64,000 bases of DNA from Caballeronia novacaledonica (lineage in GTDB: Bacteria; Pseudomonadota; Gammaproteobacteria; Burkholderiales; Burkholderiaceae). The position numbers were made by a program, and so were the translations under genes. The stretch lies in contig NZ_OGTP01000013.1 of assembly GCF_900258035.1 (NCBI RefSeq), positions 1 to 64,000 of the forward strand. Direction: 5' to 3'. The notes under the pieces were generated by a model. The model was not told where the DNA came from. It made no database searches and saw only the letters and a program-made list of their open reading frames with translations. This document shows, in pieces, positions 1 to 9,888 of the stretch. Numbering within the stretch: the first letter of the stretch is position 1; every line of letters starts with the position of its first letter.

Positions 1-113
1 TGCTTCAACCGGATGGCCGCCGACAAACCGGCCGGCCCGCCGCCGACGATGACGACGTCGTATTCCATCGATTCGCGGGGACCGTATTGCTCGATGAGGC
101 TCGCCGGGGTCAT
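1..113 (-). CDS. Electron transfer flavoprotein-ubiquinone oxidoreductase, N-terminal fragment
   Basis: Only the first 37 or so codons are in the window; the gene runs off the left edge. The start is an ATG on the minus strand at 113. The peptide begins MTPASLIEQYGPRESMEYDV and continues into a classic FAD-binding Rossmann motif, VIVGGGPAGLSAA. That opening is what I remember for Burkholderia ETF-QO, a membrane-associated flavoprotein that passes electrons from acyl-CoA dehydrogenases through ETF to ubiquinone. The neighbouring acyl-CoA genes fit this role. Any other GGGPAG flavoprotein cannot be excluded from so short a piece. Confidence 0.7.
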   Translation of the reverse strand, partial: MTPASLIEQYGPRESMEYDVVIVGGGPAGLSAAIRLK

Positions 114-316
114 CAATGCTCCTATGTGCCGTTAGAATGCCCTTTCGGGATCGCGTATTTTCAGGGAAGGTGACGCGGGCTGCAACCGAAGCTCGTCAAT
201 TTAGCACGATCGTACTATTATTCACGACACCCGCGCTATTGGTGTTGACGCTTACAGCCTGCATCGGCGCAACCGTGCGCCCGCCAGGGCTGAGCCAACC
301 ATAAAAAGGAAGCACA

Positions 317-1090
317 ATGGGCCGTTCGATCAACCTGGAAGGCAAGGTCGCGCTGATCACCGGCGCGTCCAGCGGTTTGGGCAAGCGTTTCGCGCAAGTG
401 CTGTCGCAGGCGGGCGCCAAGGTGGTGCTCGCGAGCCGCCGCACGGAGCGGCTGAAGGAACTGCGCGCCGAGATCGAGGCGTCGGGCGGCGCGGCGCACG
501 TCGTTTCGCTCGACGTAACCGATTATCAGAGCGTGAAGTCGGCGGTCGCGCACGCGGAGACGGAAGCCGGTACCATCGACATCCTCGTGAACAACTCGGG
601 CGTCTCGACCACGCAAAAGCTGACGGAGGTCACGCCCGCGGATTTCGAGTTCGTGTTCGGCACGAACGTGCGCGGCGCGTTTTTCGTCGCGCAGGAAGTC
701 GCGAAACGCATGATCATGCGCGGCAATGGCGCGGCCAAGCCGGCGTATCGCATCATCAACGTGGCGTCGGTGGCCGGTTTGCGCGCGTTCCCGCAGATCG
801 GCCTCTACGCGATGAGCAAGGCCGCCGTCGTGCAGATGACGAAGGCGATGGCGCTCGAATGGGGCCGCCACGGCATCAACGTCAACGCGATCTGCCCGGG
901 TTATATCGACACGGAAATCAATCACCATCACTGGAAGACCGAACAGGGCCAGAAGCTCATTTCGATGCTGCCGCGCCGCCGTCTGGGCTCGCCGAACGAC
1001 CTCGACGGTCTGCTGCTGCTGCTCGCCGCCGACGAATCGCAGTTCATGAACGGCTCGGTGATCTCGGCGGACGACGGCTTCTCGCTCTGA
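317..1090 (+). CDS. SDR family NAD(P)-dependent oxidoreductase
   Basis: 257 aa, the usual length of a classical short-chain dehydrogenase. Visible motifs: cofactor site TGASSGLG at residues 15-22, NNSG near residue 91, catalytic Ser in INVASVAG, and the YAMSK motif carrying catalytic Tyr and Lys, followed by NAICPGYIDTE. The start ATG follows AAAAAGGA at a good distance. It probably oxidises or reduces a hydroxyacyl or ketoacyl substrate in the cytoplasm; the thioesterase 20 bp downstream and the ETF-QO upstream suggest acyl-CoA metabolism. The exact substrate cannot be read from the sequence. Confidence 0.92.
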   Translation: MGRSINLEGKVALITGASSGLGKRFAQVLSQAGAKVVLASRRTERLKELRAEIEASGGAAHVVSLDVTDYQSVKSAVAHAETEAGTIDILVNNSGVSTTQKLTEVTPADFEFVFGTNVRGAFFVAQEVAKRMIMRGNGAAKPAYRIINVASVAGLRAFPQIGLYAMSKAAVVQMTKAMALEWGRHGINVNAICPGYIDTEINHHHWKTEQGQKLISMLPRRRLGSPNDLDGLLLLLAADESQFMNGSVISADDGFSL

Positions 1091-1110
1091 TTCCTCTCAA
1101 TAGCCACGCA

Positions 1111-1548
1111 ATGACCGCCGACACCACTTTTCACACCGTCTTCGAACTGTCCATGCCGATCCGCTGGGGCGACATGGACGCCTTCGGCCACGTCAACAAC
1201 ACGGTCTATTTCCGCTACATGGAGCAGGTGCGCATCTCGTGGTTCGAGGAGATCGGCATTGCGGGCGGCAATGGCGAAGGGCAGGGGCCCGTGATCGTGA
1301 ACGCGTCGATGGAGTTTCTGAAGCAGCTTCATTATCCCGGCGACGTGGTCGGACGGATGTCCGTCGGCAAGCCCGGACGCAGCAGCTTCGATACGCGCTT
1401 CGAACTCTATCGCGCTGACGCGCCCGGCGTGCTTTACGCGCGCGGCGCCGCGAAGATCGTGTGGATCGATTACGCAGCGGGCAAGTCGGCGCCGCTTCCG
1501 GATTTGCTGCGGCAGGTCATCGAGACGAATTCGCCCGTGGCGCTCTGA
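1111..1548 (+). CDS. Acyl-CoA thioesterase, 4HBT/YbgC hotdog family
   Basis: 145 aa. The N-terminal motif RWGDMDAFGHVNNTVYFRYM is the signature of the 4-hydroxybenzoyl-CoA thioesterase/YbgC hotdog fold, with Asp as catalytic acid. The ATG at 1111 gives the family's normal N-terminus; a longer open frame exists upstream but would overlap the SDR. The gene follows the SDR by 20 bp and is probably cotranscribed. It likely hydrolyses an acyl-CoA to free acid and CoA; the substrate is unknown. Confidence 0.9.
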   Translation: MTADTTFHTVFELSMPIRWGDMDAFGHVNNTVYFRYMEQVRISWFEEIGIAGGNGEGQGPVIVNASMEFLKQLHYPGDVVGRMSVGKPGRSSFDTRFELYRADAPGVLYARGAAKIVWIDYAAGKSAPLPDLLRQVIETNSPVAL

Positions 1549-1558
1549 TACGCGCGCC

Positions 1559-2104
1559 TCACGTGCCGAGCAACCGCTGCAAAAGCTCGGTGGCGTTGCC
1601 CGTGTCGTACTTGCGCATGAGCCGCGCACGGTAGATGTCGACCGTACGCGGGCTGATATCGAGCACGCGGCCAATCTGCTTGCTCGTTTTCCCGGTCACG
1701 AGCTGCGCGGCGATTTCCCGCTCGCGCGGCGTCAGTTCGATCGCGACCCGCCGCGTCGCGCTCAAATCTTCGAACGTCCACACGCCCGCCGCATGCGGCG
1801 TCGCCCGATCGAGCGCGCGGCCGGTCACGTGGCACCAGAACAGCTCGCCGTTGCTCCGCTTCATGATGCGGTCGTCGCTATAGGTGCCTTCCTTGCTGAT
1901 GTGCGCGGCGATGCGCTCGCCGATGCGCGCGAACTCGTCCGGCGACGGATACAGCACCTCGAACGACTTGCCGATGAGCCATTCGCGCGCGAAACCGAAG
2001 ATCGCGCAAAGCTGCTCGTTGCAGTCCTCGATGATGCGCTCGCGCGAAAGCACGAGCCCCACGGGCGCGAGATGAAACGCGGTTTGATAATCCAGTGCAC
2101 GCAT
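1559..2104 (-). CDS. PAS domain / LuxR-type HTH transcriptional regulator
   Basis: 181 aa from the ATG at 2104 (start MRALDYQTAFHLAPVGLVL). Residues about 5-115 form a PAS sensory domain; residues about 122-181 form a GerE/LuxR helix-turn-helix (LTPREREIAAQL, ISPRTVDIYRARL). There is no receiver domain, so it probably responds to a ligand or redox signal rather than a phosphorelay. It is transcribed away from scoAB across a 222-bp gap, so control of that operon is likely by position. A longer start at 2281 is possible but lacks domain homology. Confidence 0.85.
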   Translation of the reverse strand: MRALDYQTAFHLAPVGLVLSRERIIEDCNEQLCAIFGFAREWLIGKSFEVLYPSPDEFARIGERIAAHISKEGTYSDDRIMKRSNGELFWCHVTGRALDRATPHAAGVWTFEDLSATRRVAIELTPREREIAAQLVTGKTSKQIGRVLDISPRTVDIYRARLMRKYDTGNATELLQRLLGT

Positions 2105-2326
2105 GTGAAATCGGGCGCGCGGGCGCTTGTGTTTCGCGGCGAAAAGACGCCGGGAACCAAACGTGCGCGGGCAATGACTTATGTATTTTTGCGTATTGTG
2201 CCGGATCACCGGCCCAAAGTACTCTTTTGCCATGCCAAAAGGCCGTGCGGCGCGCTTCCGACAGCGCGAACGCGGCGTCAAAAAAGCCGATTTTCAGTTG
2301 GTTTCAAACATGGAAGGGACATTCAG

Positions 2327-3031
2327 ATGAACAAGGTCTATCCCAGCGCGAAGGCCGCGCTCGAGGACATCGTCAAAGACGGGCAGACGTTCGCCGTCGG
2401 CGGTTTCGGGTTGTGCGGCATTCCCGAGGCGCTCATCGCGGCGCTGCGCGACTCGGGCGTGAAGAACATCACCTGCATCAGCAATAACGCGGGTGTCGAC
2501 GGCTTCGGCCTCGGTCTGCTGCTCGAAACGCGCCAGATCAAGAAGATGATTTCGTCGTACGTCGGCGAAAACAAGGAGTTCGAGCGGCAATATCTCGCCG
2601 GCGAACTCGAACTCGAATTCACGCCGCAAGGCACGCTCGCCGAGAAGCTGCGCGCGGGCGGCGCCGGCATCCCGGCGTTCTTCACGAACACCGGCTTCGG
2701 CACGGTGATCGCGGAAGGCAAGGAAACGCGCCAGTTCGGCGAGAACCATTACGTGCTCGAACATTCGCTGACGGCCGACGTCGCGATCGTGAAAGCCTGG
2801 AAGGCCGACAAATCCGGCAACCTCGTCTTTCGCCGCACGGCACGCAACTTCAACCCGAATTGCGCGATGGCCGGCAAGATCACCGTCGCCGAAGTGGAAG
2901 AGATCGTCGAGACGGGCGAACTCGATCCGGACGCAATCCACTTGCCCGGCATCTTCGTGCAGCGCCTCGTCCTGAATGCGCATCCGGAAAAGCGCATCGA
3001 ACAACGCATCGTCCGCGCGAAAGGAGAGTAA
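2327..3031 (+). CDS. scoA: 3-oxoacid CoA-transferase subunit A
   Basis: 234 aa, the usual length of the alpha subunit of succinyl-CoA:3-ketoacid CoA-transferase. The family's N-terminal glycine motif [14 protein letters not shown] is at residues 24-37 and the C-terminal PGIFVQRL motif is present. With ScoB it transfers CoA from succinyl-CoA to acetoacetate, feeding ketone bodies into the TCA cycle. ATG at 2327 is preceded by GGAAGGGACATTC. The scoB start lies 2 bp after its stop, so the two are translated together. A distant paralogue (pcaI) occurs at 63263. Confidence 0.93.
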   Translation: MNKVYPSAKAALEDIVKDGQTFAVGGFGLCGIPEALIAALRDSGVKNITCISNNAGVDGFGLGLLLETRQIKKMISSYVGENKEFERQYLAGELELEFTPQGTLAEKLRAGGAGIPAFFTNTGFGTVIAEGKETRQFGENHYVLEHSLTADVAIVKAWKADKSGNLVFRRTARNFNPNCAMAGKITVAEVEEIVETGELDPDAIHLPGIFVQRLVLNAHPEKRIEQRIVRAKGE

Positions 3032-3033
3032 TC

Positions 3034-3675
3034 ATGGCTTGGACTCGAGACCAGATGGCCGCGCGCGCGGCGCAGGAACTGCAGGACGGCTTCTACGTGA
3101 ACCTCGGCATCGGCTTGCCGACGCTCGTCGCCAATCATGTGCCGGACGGCATGGAAGTGTGGCTGCAATCGGAAAACGGTTTGCTGGGCATCGGCCCGTC
3201 GCCGTATGAAGACGAAGTCGACGCCGATCTCATCAACGCCGGCAAGCAGACGGTGACGACGCTGCCGGGCTCGTCGATCTTTTCGTCGGCGGATTCGTTC
3301 GCGATGATTCGCGGCGGCCACATCAACCTGGCGATCCTGGGCGCCATGCAGATCAGCAAGAAGGGCGATCTGGCCAACTGGATGATTCCCGGCAAGATGA
3401 TCAAGGGCATGGGCGGCGCGATGGACCTCGTCGCCGGCGTGAAGCGCGTCGTCGTGCTGATGGAGCACGTCGCGAAGGGCGATCAGCACAAGATTCTCGA
3501 AGAGTGCTCGCTGCCGCTGACGGGCGTGGGCGTCGTGGATCGCATCATCACGGATCTCGGCGTGATCGACGTCACCGATAACGGCCTGAAGGTCGTCGAA
3601 CTGGCGGACGGCGTCACGGCCGAGGAAATCCAGAAGAAGACGGGCGCGCCGCTCGATGTCACGAGCGTGAAGTGA
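3034..3675 (+). CDS. scoB: 3-oxoacid CoA-transferase subunit B
   Basis: 213 aa, the normal length for the beta subunit. The catalytic glutamate lies in [10 protein letters not shown], the class I CoA-transferase active-site motif where the enzyme-CoA thioester forms. [13 protein letters not shown] and the [14 protein letters not shown] block are also family landmarks. The start ATG follows AAAGGAGAGTAATC and sits 2 bp after scoA. It acts as a heteromer with ScoA in the cytoplasm. Confidence 0.94.
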   Translation: MAWTRDQMAARAAQELQDGFYVNLGIGLPTLVANHVPDGMEVWLQSENGLLGIGPSPYEDEVDADLINAGKQTVTTLPGSSIFSSADSFAMIRGGHINLAILGAMQISKKGDLANWMIPGKMIKGMGGAMDLVAGVKRVVVLMEHVAKGDQHKILEECSLPLTGVGVVDRIITDLGVIDVTDNGLKVVELADGVTAEEIQKKTGAPLDVTSVK

Positions 3676-3857
3676 TTTCAACGTGACCTGAACGCCGCTT
3701 CTCGCGGCGCGAGCGCGAAGCGCAAGCGGGCGGAGCTTTTCGAAGCTTCGCCCGCTTTGCATTTGCGCGACCGGGATCGTCCGTTCGGCCGACGTCCGGC
3801 CTTCGAGGCGTGATGCGCTTTACAATCGATTCGACACTTGCCCACGAGGAAATCTCC

Positions 3858-4778
3858 ATGACCGCATCCATCGTCGTCGAAGCAGTGCATTCCGATCTGA
3901 GCGAGCCGCGTCAGCGCTTCGTGCAATGCGCGAGCCCGGCGGGTCTGCATCGCATCGCTTATACGGAGTGGGGCGATCCGGCGAATCCGCGCGTGCTGCT
4001 GTGCGTGCACGGACTGACGCGCTCGGGCCGCGACTTCGACACGCTCGCGCAGGCGTTCGCGCACGAGTATCGCGTGGTGTGCCCGGATGTGGCCGGGCGC
4101 GGCCTGTCCGACTGGCTCGCCGATTCGCGCTACTACGGCGTGCCGCAATATGTCGCCGACATGGTCACGCTGATCGCGCGGCTGAACGTGGAGACGGTGG
4201 ACTGGTTCGGCACGTCGATGGGCGGGCTCATCGGCATGGCGCTCGGCGGACTGCCGAATACGCCGATCCGAAAGATGCTGCTCAACGATGTCGGGCCGCA
4301 TATCGAGCCGATCGCGCTTCAGCGTATCGGCGACTATCTCGGCAGGCCGGCGCGCTTCGCATCGCTCGACGAAGGTGTGCGGCATGCGGCGGCGCTCGCG
4401 GCGTCGTTCGGGCCGCTGACCGACGCGCAGTGGACCGACATCAATACGCCCCTGCTGCATGAACGCGACGGCGCGTGGGGCTTTCGCTACGACCCGGGCA
4501 TCGCGGCGCCGTTCACGTCGGCGACGGAAGAGCAGAACGCGGCCGGCGAGGCGTATCTGTGGCATTCGCTCGCGTCGATCAGGACGCCGGTGCTCGTCGT
4601 GCGCGGCGAGACGTCGGATTTGCTGTCGCGCGAGACGGTCGCGCAAATGGTCGAAAAAGGTCAGGCCGTGACGAGCGCCGAGATTCCCGGCGCGGGGCAT
4701 GCGCCGGCGTTTCTTGCCGAAGATCAAATCGCTGTCGCCAGGGGGTTCTTTCTCGGGAACGGCGGCAGCGGGGCATAA
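3858..4778 (+). CDS. Alpha/beta hydrolase
   Basis: 306 aa from ATG 3858, which follows GAGGAAATCTCC; an upstream in-frame ATG at 3810 has no such site. The fold is shown by the oxyanion motif HGLTRSG (about residue 51), the nucleophile elbow GTSMGG (Ser about 120), and a late GAGHAP that supplies the catalytic His. It is most like the esterase/lactonase group of alpha/beta hydrolases. Substrate and pathway cannot be assigned; it stands alone between scoAB and a RidA gene. Confidence 0.88.
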   Translation: MTASIVVEAVHSDLSEPRQRFVQCASPAGLHRIAYTEWGDPANPRVLLCVHGLTRSGRDFDTLAQAFAHEYRVVCPDVAGRGLSDWLADSRYYGVPQYVADMVTLIARLNVETVDWFGTSMGGLIGMALGGLPNTPIRKMLLNDVGPHIEPIALQRIGDYLGRPARFASLDEGVRHAAALAASFGPLTDAQWTDINTPLLHERDGAWGFRYDPGIAAPFTSATEEQNAAGEAYLWHSLASIRTPVLVVRGETSDLLSRETVAQMVEKGQAVTSAEIPGAGHAPAFLAEDQIAVARGFFLGNGGSGA

Positions 4779-4841
4779 TATTGGGCTGAGCGCACGTCGC
4801 TTGTGCCTGTTTTTTCATCATTCATCGATCAGGAACACACA

Positions 4842-5195
4842 ATGGCAGTCATTCGTCATCACGTCGGCCCGCGTCTCTCCGAAACCGCCATCCACAACGG
4901 CACCGTGTATCTCGCCGGGCAGATCGCCGAGGACACGGACCAGGACATCACGGGTCAGACGCGCGAAGTGCTCGGCCACATCGACCGCTTGCTCGAAGAA
5001 GCGGACAGCGACAAGTCGCATCTGCTGTCGGTGCAGATCTACATCTCCGACATGATTCATTTCCCCGGCATGAACGCGGTGTGGGACTCGTGGGTCGCGG
5101 AAGGCAACACGCCGCCGCGCGCGACGGTCGAGGCGAAGCTCGCCAATCCGGCGTGCCTCGTCGAAGTCGTCGTGATCGCCGCGCAACGAAGCTGA
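4842..5195 (+). CDS. RidA family protein
   Basis: 117 aa. The pattern of short strand motifs (NGTVYLAGQIAED, GHIDRLLEEA, PPRATVEAKLANPACLVEVV) is that of the YjgF/YER057c/UK114 family, trimeric enzymes that hydrolyse reactive enamine/imine intermediates such as 2-aminoacrylate. The ATG at 4842 follows GATCAGGAACACACA. It ends 35 bp before relA. It could belong to one of the Rid subfamilies of unknown substrate rather than RidA proper. Confidence 0.9.
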   Translation: MAVIRHHVGPRLSETAIHNGTVYLAGQIAEDTDQDITGQTREVLGHIDRLLEEADSDKSHLLSVQIYISDMIHFPGMNAVWDSWVAEGNTPPRATVEAKLANPACLVEVVVIAAQRS

Positions 5196-5230
5196 TTCGT
5201 CGCATCGCCTGACGTAGTGGCATTACCCGC

Positions 5231-7465
5231 ATGACCGCGACCGCCGTTCCCGCCGAAACGCTGCCCGAGCCGTCCATCGACGACGCGCTCGCGTTCGTGC
5301 GCGAGCACGCGAAGGATGCGCGCGTCGCCACTGGCGAGCTGCTGGCGGATCATGCGGCGGGCACCGCGCGCATCATGCAGACGCTCAACGTCGATTCCCA
5401 CGCGGTCGCGGCGGCGGCGCTGTTCGTGCTCGCGCCGCATCTCGACGATCCGGAGAAGGTCATCAGCGAGCGCTTCGGCCCGGAAGTGCAGCGGCTCGTC
5501 GGCGACGTGCGCAAGCTTCTGCGGCTCGGCTCGGTCAGCTCGCGCGCTACGCTCGCGGAATTGCCCGAGAACACGCGCGACGCGCAGGCCGCGCGCCGCG
5601 CGCAGGTCGAGGCGCTGCGCAAGATGCTGCTCGCTTTCGCGCAGGACATCCGCGTCGTGCTTATCAGGCTCGCGTCGCGCGTGCAGACATTGCGCTATCA
5701 CGCCGCGCACAAGACCGATCCCTCGCCCGACGTGCCGCGCGAGACGCTCGAAATTTATGCGCCGCTCGCGAATCGTCTCGGCATCTGGCAACTGAAGTGG
5801 GAACTGGAGGATCTGTCGTTCCGCTTCGAAGATCCCGTCACCTACAAGCGCATCGCCAAGTTGCTCGACGAGAAGCGCGTCGAGCGCGAGACGTACGTGA
5901 CCGAGGCGATCGCGCGCCTGCAGAAAGAGCTCGACACCGCGCACATCAAGGCGGAAGTCAGCGGGCGGCCGAAGCACATCTACAGCATCTGGAAGAAGAT
6001 GCGCGGCAAGCATCTCGACTTCACCGAGCTGAACGACGTGCGCGCGTTTCGGGTGATCGTCGGCGACATCAAGGATTGCTACACCGTGCTCGGCATCGTG
6101 CACAACCTGTGGCAACCGGTGCCGCGAGAGTTCGACGACTACATCTCGCGTCCGAAGCCCAACGGCTACAAGTCGCTGCATACGGTCGTGATCGGCGACG
6201 ACGGGCGCGCGTTCGAAGTGCAGATCCGCACGCAGGAGATGCATCAGTTCGCCGAGTACGGCGTGGCCGCGCACTGGCGTTACAAGGAAGCGGGCGCGCG
6301 CGGCTATGCGGGGCAAGTGACGGCGAGCGAGAAATACGACGAGAAGATCGCCTGGCTGCGTCAGCTTCTCGCGTGGAAGGATGACGTCGAAGGCGACGGC
6401 CAGGGCGAGCAGCGCGGCTGGCAGCATCTGCGCGACGCCACGCTCGACGACGATCATATCTACGTGCTGACGCCGCAAGCGCGCGTGATCGCGTTGCCGC
6501 AGGGCGCGACCGCCGTCGATTTCGCGTATCACCTGCACAGCGAACTCGGGCATCGCTGCCGCGGCGCGCGTGTCGACGGTGCGATGGTGCCGCTCAACAC
6601 GCCGCTGCAGAACGGGCAGACGGTCGAGATCGTCGCGGTGAAGGAAGGCGGGCCGTCGCGCGACTGGCTCAATCCGCAGCTCGGCTATCTGCACAGCGCG
6701 CGGGCGCGGCAGAAGGTGCGCTCGTGGTTCCTCGCGGCCGATGCGGCGGAGCACATCGCGGCGGGGCGGACGATCGTCGAGAAGACCTTGCAGCGGGAAG
6801 GGAAGACGTCGGTGAGCCTGGACCAGCTCGCGGCGAAGCTCGGCTTCAAGACGCCCGAGGACCTGTACGCGGTCGTCGCGAAGGAAGAGTTCAGCTTGCG
6901 CCACATCGAGCAGGCGCTTTCCGACACGCCGCCGCCCGAGCCCGAACCCGAAGCGCCCGAGCAGTTCGAAAAGCGCAGCAGCGGGCAAAGCGTCGCGCAC
7001 GGCGCATCGACGGGCGTGCTCGTCGTCGGCGTGGATGCGCTGCTCACGCAACTCGCGCGCTGCTGCCGTCCCGCGCCGCCCGATCCGATCGCCGGCTTCA
7101 TCACGCGCGGCAAGGGCATGTCGGTTCACCGTACCGATTGCGCGACGTTCAAGCGCATGGCCCAGCGCTCGCCCGAGCGCGTGCTGCACACGACCTGGTC
7201 CGCCGACGTGATGAACGGGCGCGGATCGTCGGTGTATCCGGTGGATCTTTCGGTGGAATCGGCGGACCGGCAAGGCTTGCTGCGCGATATCTCCGAAGTG
7301 TTCGCGCGCGAAAAGATCAACGTGATCGGCGTGAAGAGCCAGAGCCGCCGGAACATCGCCTATATGCAGTTCACGGTGGAAGTGTCGAGCGCGGCGCAAA
7401 TTCAGCGCGCGTGCACGCTGCTCAACGAAGTGCAGGGCGTGATCCGCGCGTCGCGTCGCGCGTAA
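5231..7465 (+). CDS. relA: GTP pyrophosphokinase RelA, (p)ppGpp synthetase I
   Basis: 744 aa. Domains in order: a degenerate HD region (about 45-180) in which the catalytic His-Asp pair is missing, so no hydrolase is expected; the synthetase domain (about 240-370) with the EFDD motif of monofunctional RelA in place of the RxKD of SpoT, then KPNGYKSLHTVV; a TGS domain (about 415-475); and a C-terminal ACT domain (about 670-740). It makes (p)ppGpp from GTP and ATP on stalled ribosomes. A SpoT partner would be expected elsewhere. Confidence 0.93.
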   Translation: MTATAVPAETLPEPSIDDALAFVREHAKDARVATGELLADHAAGTARIMQTLNVDSHAVAAAALFVLAPHLDDPEKVISERFGPEVQRLVGDVRKLLRLGSVSSRATLAELPENTRDAQAARRAQVEALRKMLLAFAQDIRVVLIRLASRVQTLRYHAAHKTDPSPDVPRETLEIYAPLANRLGIWQLKWELEDLSFRFEDPVTYKRIAKLLDEKRVERETYVTEAIARLQKELDTAHIKAEVSGRPKHIYSIWKKMRGKHLDFTELNDVRAFRVIVGDIKDCYTVLGIVHNLWQPVPREFDDYISRPKPNGYKSLHTVVIGDDGRAFEVQIRTQEMHQFAEYGVAAHWRYKEAGARGYAGQVTASEKYDEKIAWLRQLLAWKDDVEGDGQGEQRGWQHLRDATLDDDHIYVLTPQARVIALPQGATAVDFAYHLHSELGHRCRGARVDGAMVPLNTPLQNGQTVEIVAVKEGGPSRDWLNPQLGYLHSARARQKVRSWFLAADAAEHIAAGRTIVEKTLQREGKTSVSLDQLAAKLGFKTPEDLYAVVAKEEFSLRHIEQALSDTPPPEPEPEAPEQFEKRSSGQSVAHGASTGVLVVGVDALLTQLARCCRPAPPDPIAGFITRGKGMSVHRTDCATFKRMAQRSPERVLHTTWSADVMNGRGSSVYPVDLSVESADRQGLLRDISEVFAREKINVIGVKSQSRRNIAYMQFTVEVSSAAQIQRACTLLNEVQGVIRASRRA

Positions 7466-7520
7466 TCGGCAGGCGTTGAATGGATCGGCGAATATTTTCG
7501 ATTTTCCTGAAGATAAGCAC

Positions 7521-7549
7521 TTGCCAAGATTCGAAACGCTCCATATAAT
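7521..7549 (+). promoter_or_regulatory. Sigma-70 promoter for tRNA-Val
   Basis: A near-consensus promoter: TTGCCA at 7521-7526, a 17-bp spacer, and perfect TATAAT at 7544-7549. The tRNA begins 13 bp after the -10 box. Confidence 0.8.
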
Positions 7550-7562
7550 CTCACTTCTTTCA

Positions 7563-7638
7563 GGCTCGTAGCTCAGCTGGTTAGAGCACCACCTTGACAT
7601 GGTGGGGGTCGTTGGTTCGAGTCCAATCGAGCCTACCA
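7563..7638 (+). tRNA. tRNA-Val (anticodon GAC)
   Basis: 76 nt with encoded CCA. The acceptor stem GGCTCGT/GTCGAGCC-type pairing, a D arm (GCTCAGCTGGTTAGAGC), an anticodon arm with loop TTGACAT (anticodon GAC) and a T arm with GGTTCGAGTCC all fold normally. It lies between relA and thrS. Confidence 0.95.
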
Positions 7639-7815
7639 ACGAAAACGAAAATCGGCGGACTTCGGTTCGCGGAATTTCAAACCGCAAGAAGCGCTCAGCG
7701 CAAAAGGCAAAAAGAAATGTCACTTCGAACGTTGACCGAAACAAATTCGGAGCGACGCTAGTCGAGGACCTATTTCGCCTTCTGCCAAATTGTTTCGCGG
7801 TATGTGTGAAAAGTG

Positions 7816-7851
7816 AATGCGGCCCCTCGATAGCGGGGCCGCATTTTTTTT
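7816..7851 (+). terminator. Rho-independent terminator after tRNA-Val
   Basis: An 11-bp stem (AATGCGGCCCC with GGGGCCGCATT, 8-nt loop) followed by a run of T. Because the stem starts with A and ends with T runs it may stop transcription from either side. It separates the tRNA unit from thrS. The 180 bp between tRNA and hairpin hold no convincing gene. Confidence 0.85.
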
Positions 7852-7933
7852 GCCTTGCGATTTTTGAAGTGAAGTCGCGCGGGAATGCTTAAATCGAAAT
7901 CGCTCGGCATGCGCCGGCGTCTTGGAGAACGAT

Positions 7934-9841
7934 ATGGTTTCGGTACGTTTGCCTGATGGGTCGGTCCGACAATACGACCACCCGGTGACCGTCGCGGAAG
8001 TCGCGGCATCGATCGGCGCGGGCCTCGCCAAGGCGGCGCTCGCCGGCAAGCTCAACGGCGAACTCGTCGATACCTCGTTTTTGATCGACAAGGATTCGTC
8101 GCTTGCCATCGTCACGGACAAAGACCCGGAAGGCGTCGATGTCGTGCGCCACTCCACCGCGCACTTGCTCGCTTATGCGGTGAAGGACCTGTTCCCCGAG
8201 GCGCAAGTGACCATCGGGCCGGTCATCGACAACGGTTTTTACTACGACTTCTCGTACAGCCGGCCTTTCACGCCCGAAGATCTCGAGAAGATCGAAAAGC
8301 GCATGCAGGAGCTTGCGAAGAAGGACGAGCCGGTGTCGCGCCGCGTCGTGTCGCGCAACGAGGCCGTCGAGTACTTCAAGAGCATCGGCGAGGCCTATAA
8401 GGCGGAGATCATCGAGTCCATTCCGGAGAGCGATGAAATTCGCCTGTACGGGCACGGTAACTTCATCGATCTGTGCCGCGGTCCGCACGTGCCGTCCACC
8501 GGCAAGCTGAAGGTCTTCAAGCTGATGAAGGTCGCGGGCGCTTACTGGCGCGGCGATTCGAAGAACGAGCAATTGCAGCGCATCTACGGCACCGCGTGGA
8601 CCAAAAAGGAAGATCAGGACGCCTATCTCCACATGCTCGAAGAAGCCGAGAAGCGCGATCACCGCAAGCTCGGCAAGCAGCTCGACCTGTTCCATCTGCA
8701 GGACGAAGCGCCGGGCATGGTCTTCTGGCATCCGAAGGGCTGGTCGCTGTGGCAGCAAGTCGAGCAGTACATGCGCCGCCGTGTGAACGATGCCGGTTAC
8801 CTCGAGATCAAGACCCCGATGGTGATGGACCGCTCGCTTTGGGAAGCGTCGGGTCACTGGCAGAACTATCGTGAAAACATGTTCACGACCGAGTCGGAAA
8901 AGCGCGACTACGCGATCAAGCCGATGAACTGCCCGGGTCACGTTCAAGTGTTCAATCACGGCCTGCGTTCGTATCGCGATCTGCCGCTGCGTTACGCGGA
9001 ATTCGGTTCGTGCCATCGCAACGAGCCGTCGGGCGCGCTGCATGGTCTGATGCGCGTGCGCGGTTTCGTCCAGGACGATGCGCACATCTTCTGTACCGAA
9101 GATCAGTTCATCGCCGAATCGATCGCTTTCAACACCCTCGCGATGAGCGTGTACAAGGATTTCGGGTTCGATCACATCGACATCAAGCTGTCGCTGCGCC
9201 CCGAGCAGCGCGCCGGCACCGATGAAACCTGGGATCGCGCGGAGCAAGGCCTGCGCGAGGCGCTGACCGCGTGCGGTCTGCAGTGGGAGGAGCTTGCCGG
9301 CGAGGGCGCGTTCTACGGCCCGAAGATCGAGTACCACATCAAGGACGCGCTCGGCCGCTCGTGGCAATGCGGCACGCTGCAGCTCGACATGGTGCTGCCG
9401 GAGCGGCTCGGCGCCGAGTACGTCGCGGAAGACAACAGCCGCCGGCGTCCGGTGATGCTGCATCGGGCAATCGTCGGATCAATGGAGCGATTCCTCGGCA
9501 TCCTGATCGAGCACCACGCAGGCGCAATGCCGCCGTGGCTCGCACCGACGCAGGCCGTCGTGCTGAATATTGCCGAAAGTCAGGCCGAATACGCGGGGAA
9601 TTTGGCCCAATCGTTGCAAAAACAAGGGCTTAGAGTGGAGTCCGATTTGCGCAACGAGAAGATTAGCTATAAAATACGCGAGCACACGCTGCAAAAGGTG
9701 CCGTATTTGCTGGTCGTCGGCGACAAAGAGCGTGATGCGCAAACCGTGGCCGTGCGTGCTCGTGGCGGTGTCGATCTGGGCGTGATGCCGGTCGACGCAT
9801 TCCTCGAACGTCTGCAGCAGGAAGTGCGGGCGTTCAAGTAA
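7934..9841 (+). CDS. thrS: Threonine-tRNA ligase
   Basis: 635 aa, the usual length. Start ATG 7934 has GGAG 6 nt upstream and gives the family N-terminus [10 protein letters not shown]; a TTG 12 bp earlier is less likely. Domains: N-terminal TGS (1-62), the editing domain with HSTAHL (HxxxH zinc/editing motif), the class II catalytic core ([29 protein letters not shown], then the motif 3 region with [13 protein letters not shown]), and the C-terminal anticodon-binding domain. It charges tRNA-Thr. It heads the thrS-infC-rpmI-rplT cluster. Confidence 0.97.
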   Translation: MVSVRLPDGSVRQYDHPVTVAEVAASIGAGLAKAALAGKLNGELVDTSFLIDKDSSLAIVTDKDPEGVDVVRHSTAHLLAYAVKDLFPEAQVTIGPVIDNGFYYDFSYSRPFTPEDLEKIEKRMQELAKKDEPVSRRVVSRNEAVEYFKSIGEAYKAEIIESIPESDEIRLYGHGNFIDLCRGPHVPSTGKLKVFKLMKVAGAYWRGDSKNEQLQRIYGTAWTKKEDQDAYLHMLEEAEKRDHRKLGKQLDLFHLQDEAPGMVFWHPKGWSLWQQVEQYMRRRVNDAGYLEIKTPMVMDRSLWEASGHWQNYRENMFTTESEKRDYAIKPMNCPGHVQVFNHGLRSYRDLPLRYAEFGSCHRNEPSGALHGLMRVRGFVQDDAHIFCTEDQFIAESIAFNTLAMSVYKDFGFDHIDIKLSLRPEQRAGTDETWDRAEQGLREALTACGLQWEELAGEGAFYGPKIEYHIKDALGRSWQCGTLQLDMVLPERLGAEYVAEDNSRRRPVMLHRAIVGSMERFLGILIEHHAGAMPPWLAPTQAVVLNIAESQAEYAGNLAQSLQKQGLRVESDLRNEKISYKIREHTLQKVPYLLVVGDKERDAQTVAVRARGGVDLGVMPVDAFLERLQQEVRAFK

Positions 9842-9888
9842 GTCACTCGCAGCGCGGCTTGTTTTTTCATTTTTAGAGGAAACGTAAC

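Noticed and set aside
2105..2281. N-terminal extension of the PAS-LuxR regulator to 2281
   Set aside because: The extra 59 residues are basic and low in motif content, and lie in the region expected to hold divergent promoters.
5057..7744. 895-codon open frame on the minus strand opposite relA
   Set aside because: It mirrors relA, whose domains are unmistakable; long antisense frames are expected in high-GC DNA. No recognisable domain and it would run through the tRNA.
7599..7892. 97-codon frame running out of the tRNA-Val gene
   Set aside because: Starts inside the tRNA and crosses its terminator; no ribosome site.
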